A stretch of 17,944 nucleotides of DNA from Winogradskyella sp. GTDB lineage: Bacteria > Bacteroidota > Bacteroidia > Flavobacteriales > Flavobacteriaceae. The position numbers were made by a program, and so were the translations under genes. The notes under the pieces are model-generated. The model made no database searches and was not told the DNA's origin. It worked only from the letters and a program-made list of their open reading frames with translations. How positions within the stretch are numbered: position 1 is the stretch's first letter; every line of letters starts with the position of its first letter. The stretch lies in the NCBI GenBank assembly GCA_030149115.1, contig JASBSE010000288.1:1-17944 (forward strand). Direction: 5' to 3'. Of the stretch, positions 7,497 to 14,971 are shown in pieces.

Positions 7497-8948
7497 ATGC
7501 TTTTTAATTCAGTAGAGTTCCTTTTATTCTTGCCTATAGTTTTTACTATTTATTGGGCTCTTTCAAAGAAATTAATTCTTCAAAATATTTTTTTACTAAC
7601 CGCAAGTTATTTCTTTTATGGGTTGTGGGATTATAGATTTTTATCTCTCATTATAATTAGTTCATTATTAGATTTCATAATAGGATTACAACTTAAAAAA
7701 CATCATTCCCAGAGAATTAGAAAAATACTGCTTTCTATTAGCCTATTGGTTAATCTAGGGTTTTTATTGGTGTTTAAGTATTATAATTTTTTCGTAGACT
7801 CTTTTGTAAGCTTATTTCAGCAGTTTGGATACGAACCTAGTATAACAACTCTAAAAATTGTTTTACCAGTAGGCATTAGCTTTTATACATTTCAGACTTT
7901 AAGTTACTCAATTGATATCTATAGAAACAAACTAGAACCATCAAAAAGTATACTTAACTTTTTTACCTATGTGGCATTTTTCCCTCAATTGGTTGCGGGA
8001 CCAATTGAAAGGGCAATTAATTTGTTACCTCAAATTGAAAGGAAGAGGGTTTTTGATTACAAAAACGCAAAACTAGGCCTAAGACAAATTCTTTGGGGGT
8101 TGTTTAAAAAAGTAGTGATAGCAGATACATGTGCTCTGTTTGTTGATCCGATTTTTGCAGACTACACCCAATTTAGTACTGTAGGTTTAGTTGCGGGAGC
8201 TGTTTTCTTCGCAATACAAATTTATTGTGATTTTTCAGGTTATTCAGATATAGCAATAGGTGTTTCTAAGCTTTTAGGTATTGAGCTAATGCAAAACTTT
8301 AGTTTTCCGTATTTTTCTAGAGATATTGCCGAGTTTTGGAGAAGATGGCACATATCGTTATCCACATGGTTTAGAGATTATTTGTATATACCTTTAGGGG
8401 GAAGTCGTGTATCGAAAGCATTACAACTAAGAAATATATTTATAATTTTTCTAGTTAGTGGCTTTTGGCATGGAGCAAATTGGACATTCATATTTTGGGG
8501 CTTAATACACGCTCTTTGCTACATACCTCTATTGTACTTAAAAAAGAACAGGAAAAACCTAAATGTTGTTGCCGAAAACAATGTCATAGCCAAGCCAATT
8601 GAGTTTTTTGAGGTCATAAAAACATTTATTATTGTAACCTTTGCATGGGTGTTTTTTAGAGCAAAAAATATTAAGGAGGGTTTTGATTATATAGTTGGAA
8701 TTTTCTCAAATACATTTTATGATGAATCTTTTATTAGTAAAGTCGGTGTTAAACATCAAGACCTTTATATTATTATTTTCTTTACTGTTCTTATGTTTAT
8801 TATAGAATGGTTTAATAGATCATCAACTTTTGGTTTAGGAAAATTACCTAACAGTAAAGTTTTACGCTACGTGTTTTATGTGTTTTTATGCCTTACTGTA
8901 TTAGAGTTCTTTTCTGGTAAAAGTGAGTTTATCTATTTTCAATTTTAA
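7497..8948 (+). CDS. MBOAT-family membrane O-acyltransferase (AlgI-like)
   Basis: This 483-residue integral membrane protein starts with MLFNSVEFLLFLPIVFTIYW, the classic opening of AlgI-type MBOAT proteins. The two conserved histidines are visible: H285 in FWRRWHISLSTWFRDY and H325 in VSGFWHGANWTFIFWG, the latter the catalytic one in the family. FFPQLVAGPIERA (161-173) is also a family hallmark. These proteins move acyl groups, usually acetyl, across the inner membrane for transfer to an exported polysaccharide. The ATG at 7497 follows an 83-base spacer with no clear promoter or terminator that I can see. The next gene starts five bases after its stop and encodes an SGNH-like partner, as in many MBOAT systems. 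Confidence 0.93.
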   Translation: MLFNSVEFLLFLPIVFTIYWALSKKLILQNIFLLTASYFFYGLWDYRFLSLIIISSLLDFIIGLQLKKHHSQRIRKILLSISLLVNLGFLLVFKYYNFFVDSFVSLFQQFGYEPSITTLKIVLPVGISFYTFQTLSYSIDIYRNKLEPSKSILNFFTYVAFFPQLVAGPIERAINLLPQIERKRVFDYKNAKLGLRQILWGLFKKVVIADTCALFVDPIFADYTQFSTVGLVAGAVFFAIQIYCDFSGYSDIAIGVSKLLGIELMQNFSFPYFSRDIAEFWRRWHISLSTWFRDYLYIPLGGSRVSKALQLRNIFIIFLVSGFWHGANWTFIFWGLIHALCYIPLLYLKKNRKNLNVVAENNVIAKPIEFFEVIKTFIIVTFAWVFFRAKNIKEGFDYIVGIFSNTFYDESFISKVGVKHQDLYIIIFFTVLMFIIEWFNRSSTFGLGKLPNSKVLRYVFYVFLCLTVLEFFSGKSEFIYFQF

Positions 8949-8953
8949 GAGCT

Positions 8954-9847
8954 ATGAAAAAATTCTTATTAGAAATACTAATTTTTAGTTTTATCCTTAT
9001 CCTAACTATAAAAGGAATTAAATCTACAGTTCCTTTTTACTGGGGAAACAAACTAATGGAGCAGAAGATTGAATATTTAGAAAGTTCTGACTCAAAATAT
9101 GATACTTATTTTATTGGCTCAAGCAAAACATTTAGGCATATAGACCCTATATTATTTGAAAAGATTACAGGCACACCAGCTTTTAATTTGGGGTGTAGTG
9201 GTATGTTTGCTTTAGAAACAGAATATATGTTAGATAATTTTTTATCGAAAGAGAGTTTTAAAAACACAAAAGACATATATGTTCAAAACACAGACTATAT
9301 GATAATTGGTGAGCAAAACAGACATACTTTAAGGGTTAATTACTATATGGATACTAAGCGACTAGTTAGAGGTGTTAACTATTTTATAGGTCAGAGAGAA
9401 TATAGCCAAGCCTACTATCATTTAGTTGCTTTTATTGAGAACCAATTGTGTATAGGTCAAATCTCTGAAATAATAGACTATAAGCAAAAAGATAAAAGAA
9501 ACCTAATGAAAATGGTAGCCGATCAGAATGGTTTTTATTCTTTAGAACAGGATCTAAAAATCGGTAAATCCAAGCAGCTTGAAAACAGGCATAATCGATA
9601 TTTAAAAAGTGTTGAGAACAACACTTACACAAAAAGAAAGGCTAAAGACATTAGACTTGTTGAACTTAATAAAGGGGAACTTGGCATAGATACAAAAGGA
9701 ACTAAAATATGGCAAATTCAAAATAATCCAATAGCAGATCCTAAATACTATTTTGATAGAGGACATTATAATCTAGAGGGAGCTAAAAAATATACCAAAC
9801 AGTTAGCACACCTGGTTAAAAAGCTAAATGAGAGCAAAAAACAATAA
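8954..9847 (+). CDS. SGNH/AlgX-like acyltransferase partner of the MBOAT protein
   Basis: The 297-residue protein has an N-terminal membrane anchor (about residues 5-24). A periplasmic domain follows, with IGSSKTFRHIDP (54-65, putative nucleophile Ser56) and FNLGCSG (77-83). The matching catalytic pair lies near the C-terminus: FDRGHYNLEGAKKY (267-280, Asp268 and His271). This is the SGNH pattern of proteins encoded beside MBOAT genes. The likely role is to pass the acyl group from the MBOAT protein onto the polysaccharide outside the membrane. The stretch between about residue 211 and the DxxH motif is shorter than I expect for the family, and the usual strand ending in a proline is not obvious. 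This may be a compact variant or a partly deleted domain. It follows the MBOAT gene by five bases, and four bases separate its end from the converging GT2 gene. Confidence 0.72.
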   Translation: MKKFLLEILIFSFILILTIKGIKSTVPFYWGNKLMEQKIEYLESSDSKYDTYFIGSSKTFRHIDPILFEKITGTPAFNLGCSGMFALETEYMLDNFLSKESFKNTKDIYVQNTDYMIIGEQNRHTLRVNYYMDTKRLVRGVNYFIGQREYSQAYYHLVAFIENQLCIGQISEIIDYKQKDKRNLMKMVADQNGFYSLEQDLKIGKSKQLENRHNRYLKSVENNTYTKRKAKDIRLVELNKGELGIDTKGTKIWQIQNNPIADPKYYFDRGHYNLEGAKKYTKQLAHLVKKLNESKKQ

Positions 9848-9878
9848 GTCATTAATAATTTCCTTTTATCTTTTTAAC
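9815..9878. repeat. Inverted repeat across the convergent SGNH/GT2 gene ends
   Basis: GTTAAAAAG at 9815-9823 is exactly complementary to CTTTTTAAC at 9870-9878, with 46 bases between. The two arms encode matching VKK segments near the C-termini of the two converging proteins. It could help bidirectional termination where only four bases separate the stops, but the stem is AT-rich and the loop long, so it may be chance. Confidence 0.25.
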
Positions 9879-10655
9879 AAATTCATTAGCACTTAAACAT
9901 AAATTAGCAATTACTTTACTAATGCCTTTAAAGTGCTTTGCTATATAAATACGATACCCTTTCACAAGTAAATTGTTTTTTGCACCACTAAAGCCAACAA
10001 AGTGTATATATTCCAAAGAGGGAGCAAACACTCTTTTATAACCTCGTTTTGCCGCTTCTTTATTATAGTCAACATCTTCAACATACATAAAAAAGGACTC
10101 GTCAAGACCACCTATATCGTCCCATAATTTTTTTGGGGTTACTAAAAAAGAACCCGATAACCAACCAACCTCTATAGGGTGATTGCTTAAAAAATTTCCT
10201 GTAGCAAACTCTTTGTTAATTATTGAAAACCATTTAAAATATAATAAATGATAAGGCTTGGGTAATAAACCGGTAGAAATAGTATAATCCTTATTTCCGT
10301 TTAACATCTTTATACCTAAAACCCCTATTTTAGAATCTCTATCCATTAAATCTATAATAGATTTTAAAGGATTAAGTAAAATAGTATCATTATTTAATAA
10401 TAACAGATAGTCTCCTTTTGCGTGTTTAGCGGCAGCATTATTTCCCCCTGCAAACCCTAAATTATCATTAGAAGCAAAAAGCTTAATTTTATCACTATAA
10501 TTTTTTTGTAAAAACTCTATAGAATTATCTTTAGAAGCATTATCCCAAATTATAATTTCATATAATAAATCACAGCACTGCTTTTCAATGGAGTCTAAAC
10601 AGTCAGCTAAATATTTTTCGCCGTTATAGTTAACAATTATTATAGATAGTTTCAT
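9852..10655 (-). CDS. Glycosyltransferase family 2 (rhamnosyltransferase-like)
   Basis: This 267-residue cytoplasmic GT-A enzyme opens with MKLSIIIVNYNGEKYLADCL, the common GT2 start. It has WDNASKDNS (37-45) for nucleotide binding, GDYLLLLNNDTIL (81-93) with the metal-binding Asp90, and GWLSGSFLVTP (164-174). DESFFMYVEDVDY (185-197) supplies the acidic catalytic residues. This pattern matches the WbbL-type rhamnosyltransferase group, though the donor is not certain. The ATG at 10653-10655 is clear. It lies six bases downstream of the GT4 gene on the same strand, so the two form a small operon. The pair runs against the surrounding genes, suggesting a module inserted or inverted within the locus. 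Confidence 0.9.
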   Translation of the reverse strand: MKLSIIIVNYNGEKYLADCLDSIEKQCCDLLYEIIIWDNASKDNSIEFLQKNYSDKIKLFASNDNLGFAGGNNAAAKHAKGDYLLLLNNDTILLNPLKSIIDLMDRDSKIGVLGIKMLNGNKDYTISTGLLPKPYHLLYFKWFSIINKEFATGNFLSNHPIEVGWLSGSFLVTPKKLWDDIGGLDESFFMYVEDVDYNKEAAKRGYKRVFAPSLEYIHFVGFSGAKNNLLVKGYRIYIAKHFKGISKVIANLCLSANEFVKKIKGNY

Positions 10656-10661
10656 TAATTG

Positions 10662-11747
10662 TTATATTGTTTTTAAAATGTTTAAAATCTCGCTAGAGGC
10701 TTTTTCCCAGCTAAACTCAGAAGATCTTTGTTTTCCCTTTTTAATAAGTTTATTCCTGAGGTTTTCGTTTTCCAATAAAAGATTAATTTGACTAGCAATT
10801 TCACTTGGTTTATTGGGGTCAATATAAAGTGCGGAATCTCCACAAACTTCAGGTAAAGAAGTTTTATTAGAAACAACAACAGGAGTACTGTAATACATAG
10901 CTTCTAATGGCGGTAGGCCAAATCCCTCAGCAAAAGACGGGAAGCAAAAAACCAAGGCATTTTTATAGAAAAATTCAATATCTTCATATTCAATATAGCC
11001 AACCTTAATGACTCGGTCTTTTACTTTTAAAGTCTCAGTTAATTGGTCTAAATCAAATATTTTGTGATCAGACTTGCCAACAATAACAAGAGAAACTTCT
11101 TCAGAGACCTGAGGCAATGATTTAATAAGATTTTGAATGTTTTTTCTCACATTCAACCTTCCTAAATAGAGTATAAATTTATTGGGTAAATCATATTTCT
11201 TAAAGATGTTTACCTGATTTAAGGACAGCTTTTTATTTACCAAACCTAAACCATGATATACTACACTAATGTTCTCATCTTTACAAAACCCGTGCTTCAG
11301 CATTCTTTCCTTTTCCGAATAGGATATAGTAATAACATGATCCGCACGTTTAGAGAGGTATTTCATGGGATAAAAGTAAATTCTTTCTTTTAAAGAGAAG
11401 AATTCAGGAAAATCCATAAATAGGGCGTCATGAACGTAATTTACAATTTTTTTTGCACCAAATAGGGGAGCGTAGTTTTGATACATGCATACATCTAAAT
11501 TGTATTTAGATGTGTAAAATGGCATAATAAAAATGTTTGTTACAGCATTTAAAAGGTTTGGTATATATACGAGGTGTAGGTTAGGTTGTTCGATAGGGAA
11601 TTTTAAATGACGGTCTTTTTTGCTTAAAAAAATATAAAAGGTTACTGTAGAATCTTGTTTAACAATATGATTCACAATATTTTCTACAACGACTTTGCCG
11701 CTTGGGTGCCCATTAAAATACCATTTAGCATCAATCCCTATTCTCAT
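10662..11747 (-). CDS. Glycosyltransferase family 4
   Basis: A 361-residue GT-B enzyme. The C-terminal domain has YLGRLNVRKNIQNLI (194-208) and SFAEGFGLPPLEAMYYSTP (271-289), which carries the E-x7-E motif (Glu274, Glu282) that binds the nucleotide sugar in GT4. The N-terminal domain begins MRIGIDAKWYFNG, a familiar opening for this family. I placed the start at the ATG (11745-11747) rather than an in-frame TTG at 11813. The extra 22 residues from the TTG do not look like part of the fold, and the Met precedes the first beta strand directly. The gene transfers one sugar to the lipid-linked repeat unit in the cytoplasm. It is divergent from the lipoprotein gene, with 91 bases between the starts and no clear promoter that I can recognise. 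Confidence 0.88.
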   Translation of the reverse strand: MRIGIDAKWYFNGHPSGKVVVENIVNHIVKQDSTVTFYIFLSKKDRHLKFPIEQPNLHLVYIPNLLNAVTNIFIMPFYTSKYNLDVCMYQNYAPLFGAKKIVNYVHDALFMDFPEFFSLKERIYFYPMKYLSKRADHVITISYSEKERMLKHGFCKDENISVVYHGLGLVNKKLSLNQVNIFKKYDLPNKFILYLGRLNVRKNIQNLIKSLPQVSEEVSLVIVGKSDHKIFDLDQLTETLKVKDRVIKVGYIEYEDIEFFYKNALVFCFPSFAEGFGLPPLEAMYYSTPVVVSNKTSLPEVCGDSALYIDPNKPSEIASQINLLLENENLRNKLIKKGKQRSSEFSWEKASSEILNILKTI

Positions 11748-11838
11748 TTGTTTAACACATAATTTGGTGGCTAAATTACTAAAGTTTAATTTTAGAACAC
11801 TAAAGGATATCAATTTATAATAGGCCCAATTTTATTAA

Positions 11839-12342
11839 ATGAAACAACAACATTATATATTTATAATATTCTTCTTCGCGTTATTTACGTTTAGTTCATG
11901 TGTTGAAAACTGTTTAGATCGTGAATCAATGTTTAGAATAAGACTAGAGTTAGAAAGCTCAAAAAGTGGATTGTTGACAGTTAAGTATAATTCTAAAAAC
12001 GAAAAAAACTTAGTTGCTAAATCTGAGATAGTTAATACTGAAGGTTCTCAATTTGTAGAGTTTTGCTTAGAGGAAGAGCCTTTAAACTTTAAAGTTTATG
12101 TTGCTGAAAGTGTTGAGAAAGTTGATTTAAAGGTTATGAGTTTATTATTAGAAAACACAGACAGGCAAATGTTTATCAAGCAAGAAATGTTTTATCTATA
12201 CTTCAAAAGTAGTCAGGACGTTCAGTATAATAAAAAAACAAGCATATATAGTTTTAATCCACATAAAGTTGGCGAAAACAATTCTTATATAAGTTCAAGA
12301 GAGAGTTTGCAAAAACGTCTAGCAAAGAGACTACTACTTTAG
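11839..12342 (+). CDS. Hypothetical lipoprotein (unknown family)
   Basis: The 167-residue product begins with a basic N-terminus and a hydrophobic stretch ending in FTFSSC, a lipobox with the lipidated cysteine at residue 21, so export and lipid anchoring are likely. The mature part (about 147 residues) is strand-rich and highly charged. It has two further cysteines, C25 and C76, that could form a disulfide, and a basic tail (RLAKRLLL). I do not recognise a domain. It sits alone on the + strand, between the divergent GT2/GT4 pair and the WcaJ-type gene, 112 bases before the latter. It might be a surface or periplasmic accessory of the polysaccharide system, but that is inference from position only. 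Confidence 0.72.
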   Translation: MKQQHYIFIIFFFALFTFSSCVENCLDRESMFRIRLELESSKSGLLTVKYNSKNEKNLVAKSEIVNTEGSQFVEFCLEEEPLNFKVYVAESVEKVDLKVMSLLLENTDRQMFIKQEMFYLYFKSSQDVQYNKKTSIYSFNPHKVGENNSYISSRESLQKRLAKRLLL

Positions 12343-12454
12343 TTTTAAGAGTTAGAATAATGCAAATATTGATTATCTAAATTCGGGTATCTTTTTTATT
12401 TTTATCATATTTGCTGATTAAAAAATATTTACAGTTTCAACAAAGATTAGTAAT

Positions 12455-13810
12455 TTGAGTTTATTCAAACACGGAAGATATTCAGGATATTTAAGACCTA
12501 TTTCCTATTTAATAGATTTAGCTATTATAAATGGTATTGCGGTATTATACCTTTTAAAAACCGAAGACTCATTTGTTTTCATAACTTTCATTACTCTAGG
12601 GTGGCTTTTGTTATCTATTTATTCTAAATTCTATGAGGTTTATAGATATACAAGACCCGTTAATATATTGTCCTTAATTGTTAAGCAATTAATTCTATTC
12701 ACACTTCTCGTTTTTGCTTTTTCTGGGTTATACCATAACCTGAAAATTTATCCTAGACCTATTGTAAAATATTCTTTACTATGTTTTACGCTAATTACAG
12801 GTTTTAAATTTGCAATTTATTATTTACTGCAAAAATATAGGGTTTCATTTGGTGGTAATTACAGGTCTACTGTGATTATTGGTCTTAACAAGAAAACGCT
12901 AGCTTTAGAGAATTTTTTTAATAAGAACCCTGAGTATGGATACTTGCATAAAAAAACTTATAGTTTTAAGAGTAAAGAACAATCTCTAAATAAATGCTTT
13001 GAGTATATAATAAACGAAAACATTGACGAAATATACTGTTCTATATCAGAATTAACCAATTCTCAAATTGCAGACATAGTAGATTTTGCTGATAACAACC
13101 TTAAAATCTTGAAATTCATTCCAGATAGTAAAGAGATTTATTCTAAAAAACTCAGGTATGAATATTATGATTATATACCTGTGTTAACGCTTCGCAACAT
13201 TCCATTAGAGGATTCAGCTAATATGATTATAAAGCGAACATTTGATATTCTGTTCTCAAGTATAGTAATAGTATTTATTTTATCTTGGCTTACTCCAATT
13301 ATTGCCATACTTATAAAACTAGAATCAAAGGGTCCTGTTTTTTTTAAACAATCTAGAAACGGATTTAATTATAAAGAGTTTGATTGCTATAAATTTAGGT
13401 CAATGACTCCAAATAAATCTGCACATTTACATCAAGCTACCAGGGGAGATCAACGTGTTACCAAGGTTGGTAAATTCATCAGGAAAACCAGTATAGATGA
13501 ACTACCACAGTTTTTCAATGTTTTGTTTGGAGACATGTCTGTTGTAGGGCCTAGACCACATATGGTAAGTCATACTAATATGTATGCAAAAAAGATAGAT
13601 AAATTTATGGTAAGACACTTTGTTAAGCCCGGAATTACAGGTCTTGCTCAGATAAGTGGATTTAGAGGGGAGGTTGAAACAGACAAGGATATTATAGGAC
13701 GTGTTAAGTATGACATATTTTATATAGAGAACTGGTCTATACTTTTAGATATTAAAATTATAGCTCAAACCTTTATTAACGCTGTAAGAGGGGAAGATAA
13801 AGCTTATTAA
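12455..13810 (+). CDS. Undecaprenyl-phosphate sugar phosphotransferase, WcaJ-type (initiating enzyme)
   Basis: This 451-residue polyisoprenyl-phosphate hexose-1-phosphate transferase of the large form has several N-terminal membrane helices (within about 15-125), then a soluble Rossmann-like part. The catalytic PGT domain follows from about 258: KRTFDILFSSIVIVF (membrane-reentrant segment), EFDCYKFRSM (308-317), TSIDELPQFFNVLFGDMS (345-362, catalytic Asp348-Glu349) and VVGPRPHM (363-370). It starts repeat-unit assembly by transferring a sugar phosphate (often glucose or a related hexose) to undecaprenyl phosphate. The proposed start is a TTG at 12455. The frame is closed upstream at 12419-12421, no ATG lies between, and the next Met is residue 257, after the membrane part. 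Its stop overlaps the stop of the converging GT4 gene by four bases. Confidence 0.92.
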   Translation: MSLFKHGRYSGYLRPISYLIDLAIINGIAVLYLLKTEDSFVFITFITLGWLLLSIYSKFYEVYRYTRPVNILSLIVKQLILFTLLVFAFSGLYHNLKIYPRPIVKYSLLCFTLITGFKFAIYYLLQKYRVSFGGNYRSTVIIGLNKKTLALENFFNKNPEYGYLHKKTYSFKSKEQSLNKCFEYIINENIDEIYCSISELTNSQIADIVDFADNNLKILKFIPDSKEIYSKKLRYEYYDYIPVLTLRNIPLEDSANMIIKRTFDILFSSIVIVFILSWLTPIIAILIKLESKGPVFFKQSRNGFNYKEFDCYKFRSMTPNKSAHLHQATRGDQRVTKVGKFIRKTSIDELPQFFNVLFGDMSVVGPRPHMVSHTNMYAKKIDKFMVRHFVKPGITGLAQISGFRGEVETDKDIIGRVKYDIFYIENWSILLDIKIIAQTFINAVRGEDKAY

Positions 13811-14967
13811 AGGTGGTTTTTTAGCAGGTTTAGCTGTTTACCAAAATTAAAGTTGTTGTAAGCTGTCTGTTGAATTCTTTGTTTTAAATCAACATTCAAT
13901 TTTTCTTTATCTATAGATTTTATTGTAGAATTAAGGTGTTCATAATTGCCAGATTTAGCTACGTATCCTAATCCATGTTCGTTAATTATATCTTCACCTT
14001 CTCCCCCTCCGAAATAAAGCATAGGCAAGCCTAATTTTGCATATTCAAATATTTTTGAAGGTACAGATCCATAAATTCTATTTAAAAGAGGAATTATAAC
14101 AATATCATACTTTTTTAATTCCTTATGAAGCTCAGTTCTATCGACTCTTCCGTGAAAATATATAGGTAAATCCTTATGCTTTTCGATAAAAGATTTTATG
14201 TCTTTTTCTTCAGCACCAGAACCGTAGATATGTAGCTCTATGGAGCTATAATCAAGTTTTTCGCAGAGTTTTAAAATACCTTGAGCAACACCTAAAAGAC
14301 CAGCATATACAATTTTTAGAGCTTGGTTGTTTGATATAGTTTCAGTGATGTCTTGTTTGTCAATATTAGGATAGTTTCTATAGAGAAACAATTGCGGTTT
14401 TGAGGTAATCTTACCAACATGAGTTAAGATTTCGTTACTCTGTCCTAAGATTAAATCTGCAGATTTATAATTAAAACGTTCTAGTTTCTGCAACAATTTA
14501 TAACTAAAACCTTGCTTTAAAGCGCCAAGTTCAAAACCAGCACTAGGCCAAAGGTCGCTAACATTTAAGATGAGTTTTCGCTTTTTAGACCTTAAAAAAA
14601 ACATACAAGTAAAAGCAACCAAAAGTGGTGGTGACTGAACAATTACTTTATCTGGAATTTTGTTCCACAAAAAAAACCAAACCAAACTCATGCTGTAGGA
14701 TAGCATAGCAAACAACCTAACAAATTTGTTTTTAGATTTGCTTGCATATAGCCAAAGTCTAACAATATTGGTGTTTTTTTCGCAAGATTTCACCTTGAAT
14801 TTACGCTTGTAACCATCAAAAATTTTACCTGTAGGATAATTTGGTAAAGGAGTAACTACAGTAACATTATAGTCAGATTGTAAGCCTTCAGCTAAATGAA
14901 AAATACGGTTAGAAGCCGCACCAATTTCTGGTGGAAAATAACTCGTTATTATCATTATGTTTTTCAT
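13807..14967 (-). CDS. Glycosyltransferase family 4, WbuB-like
   Basis: A 386-residue GT-B glycosyltransferase. It begins MKNIMIITSYFPPEIGAASN, the usual start of WbuB-like proteins that first bind the lipid-linked acceptor. It has LNVSDLWPSAGFELGAL at 134-150 and a C-terminal SVPSKIFEYAKLGLP (301-315) with Glu308 in the sugar-nucleotide site. IYGSGAEEKDI (247-257) fits the linker region of the fold. The start is an ATG at 14965-14967. The CapK-like gene lies only four bases upstream on the same strand, so they form an operon. WbuB family members add an amino sugar such as FucNAc in some O-antigens, but the donor here is unknown. Its stop shares TTAA with the WcaJ-type gene. Confidence 0.87.
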   Translation of the reverse strand: MKNIMIITSYFPPEIGAASNRIFHLAEGLQSDYNVTVVTPLPNYPTGKIFDGYKRKFKVKSCEKNTNIVRLWLYASKSKNKFVRLFAMLSYSMSLVWFFLWNKIPDKVIVQSPPLLVAFTCMFFLRSKKRKLILNVSDLWPSAGFELGALKQGFSYKLLQKLERFNYKSADLILGQSNEILTHVGKITSKPQLFLYRNYPNIDKQDITETISNNQALKIVYAGLLGVAQGILKLCEKLDYSSIELHIYGSGAEEKDIKSFIEKHKDLPIYFHGRVDRTELHKELKKYDIVIIPLLNRIYGSVPSKIFEYAKLGLPMLYFGGGEGEDIINEHGLGYVAKSGNYEHLNSTIKSIDKEKLNVDLKQRIQQTAYNNFNFGKQLNLLKNHL

Positions 14968-14971
14968 AGAC

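Noticed and set aside
12406..12413. CATATTTG as a -7 element for the WcaJ-type gene
   Set aside because: It departs from TAnnTTTG, and the nearest TTG upstream (12369-12371) is too far away (34 bases).
12343..12454. Possible small RNA or riboswitch in the leader of the WcaJ-type gene
   Set aside because: The stretch is AT-rich with only weak pairing and has no recognisable conserved structure.
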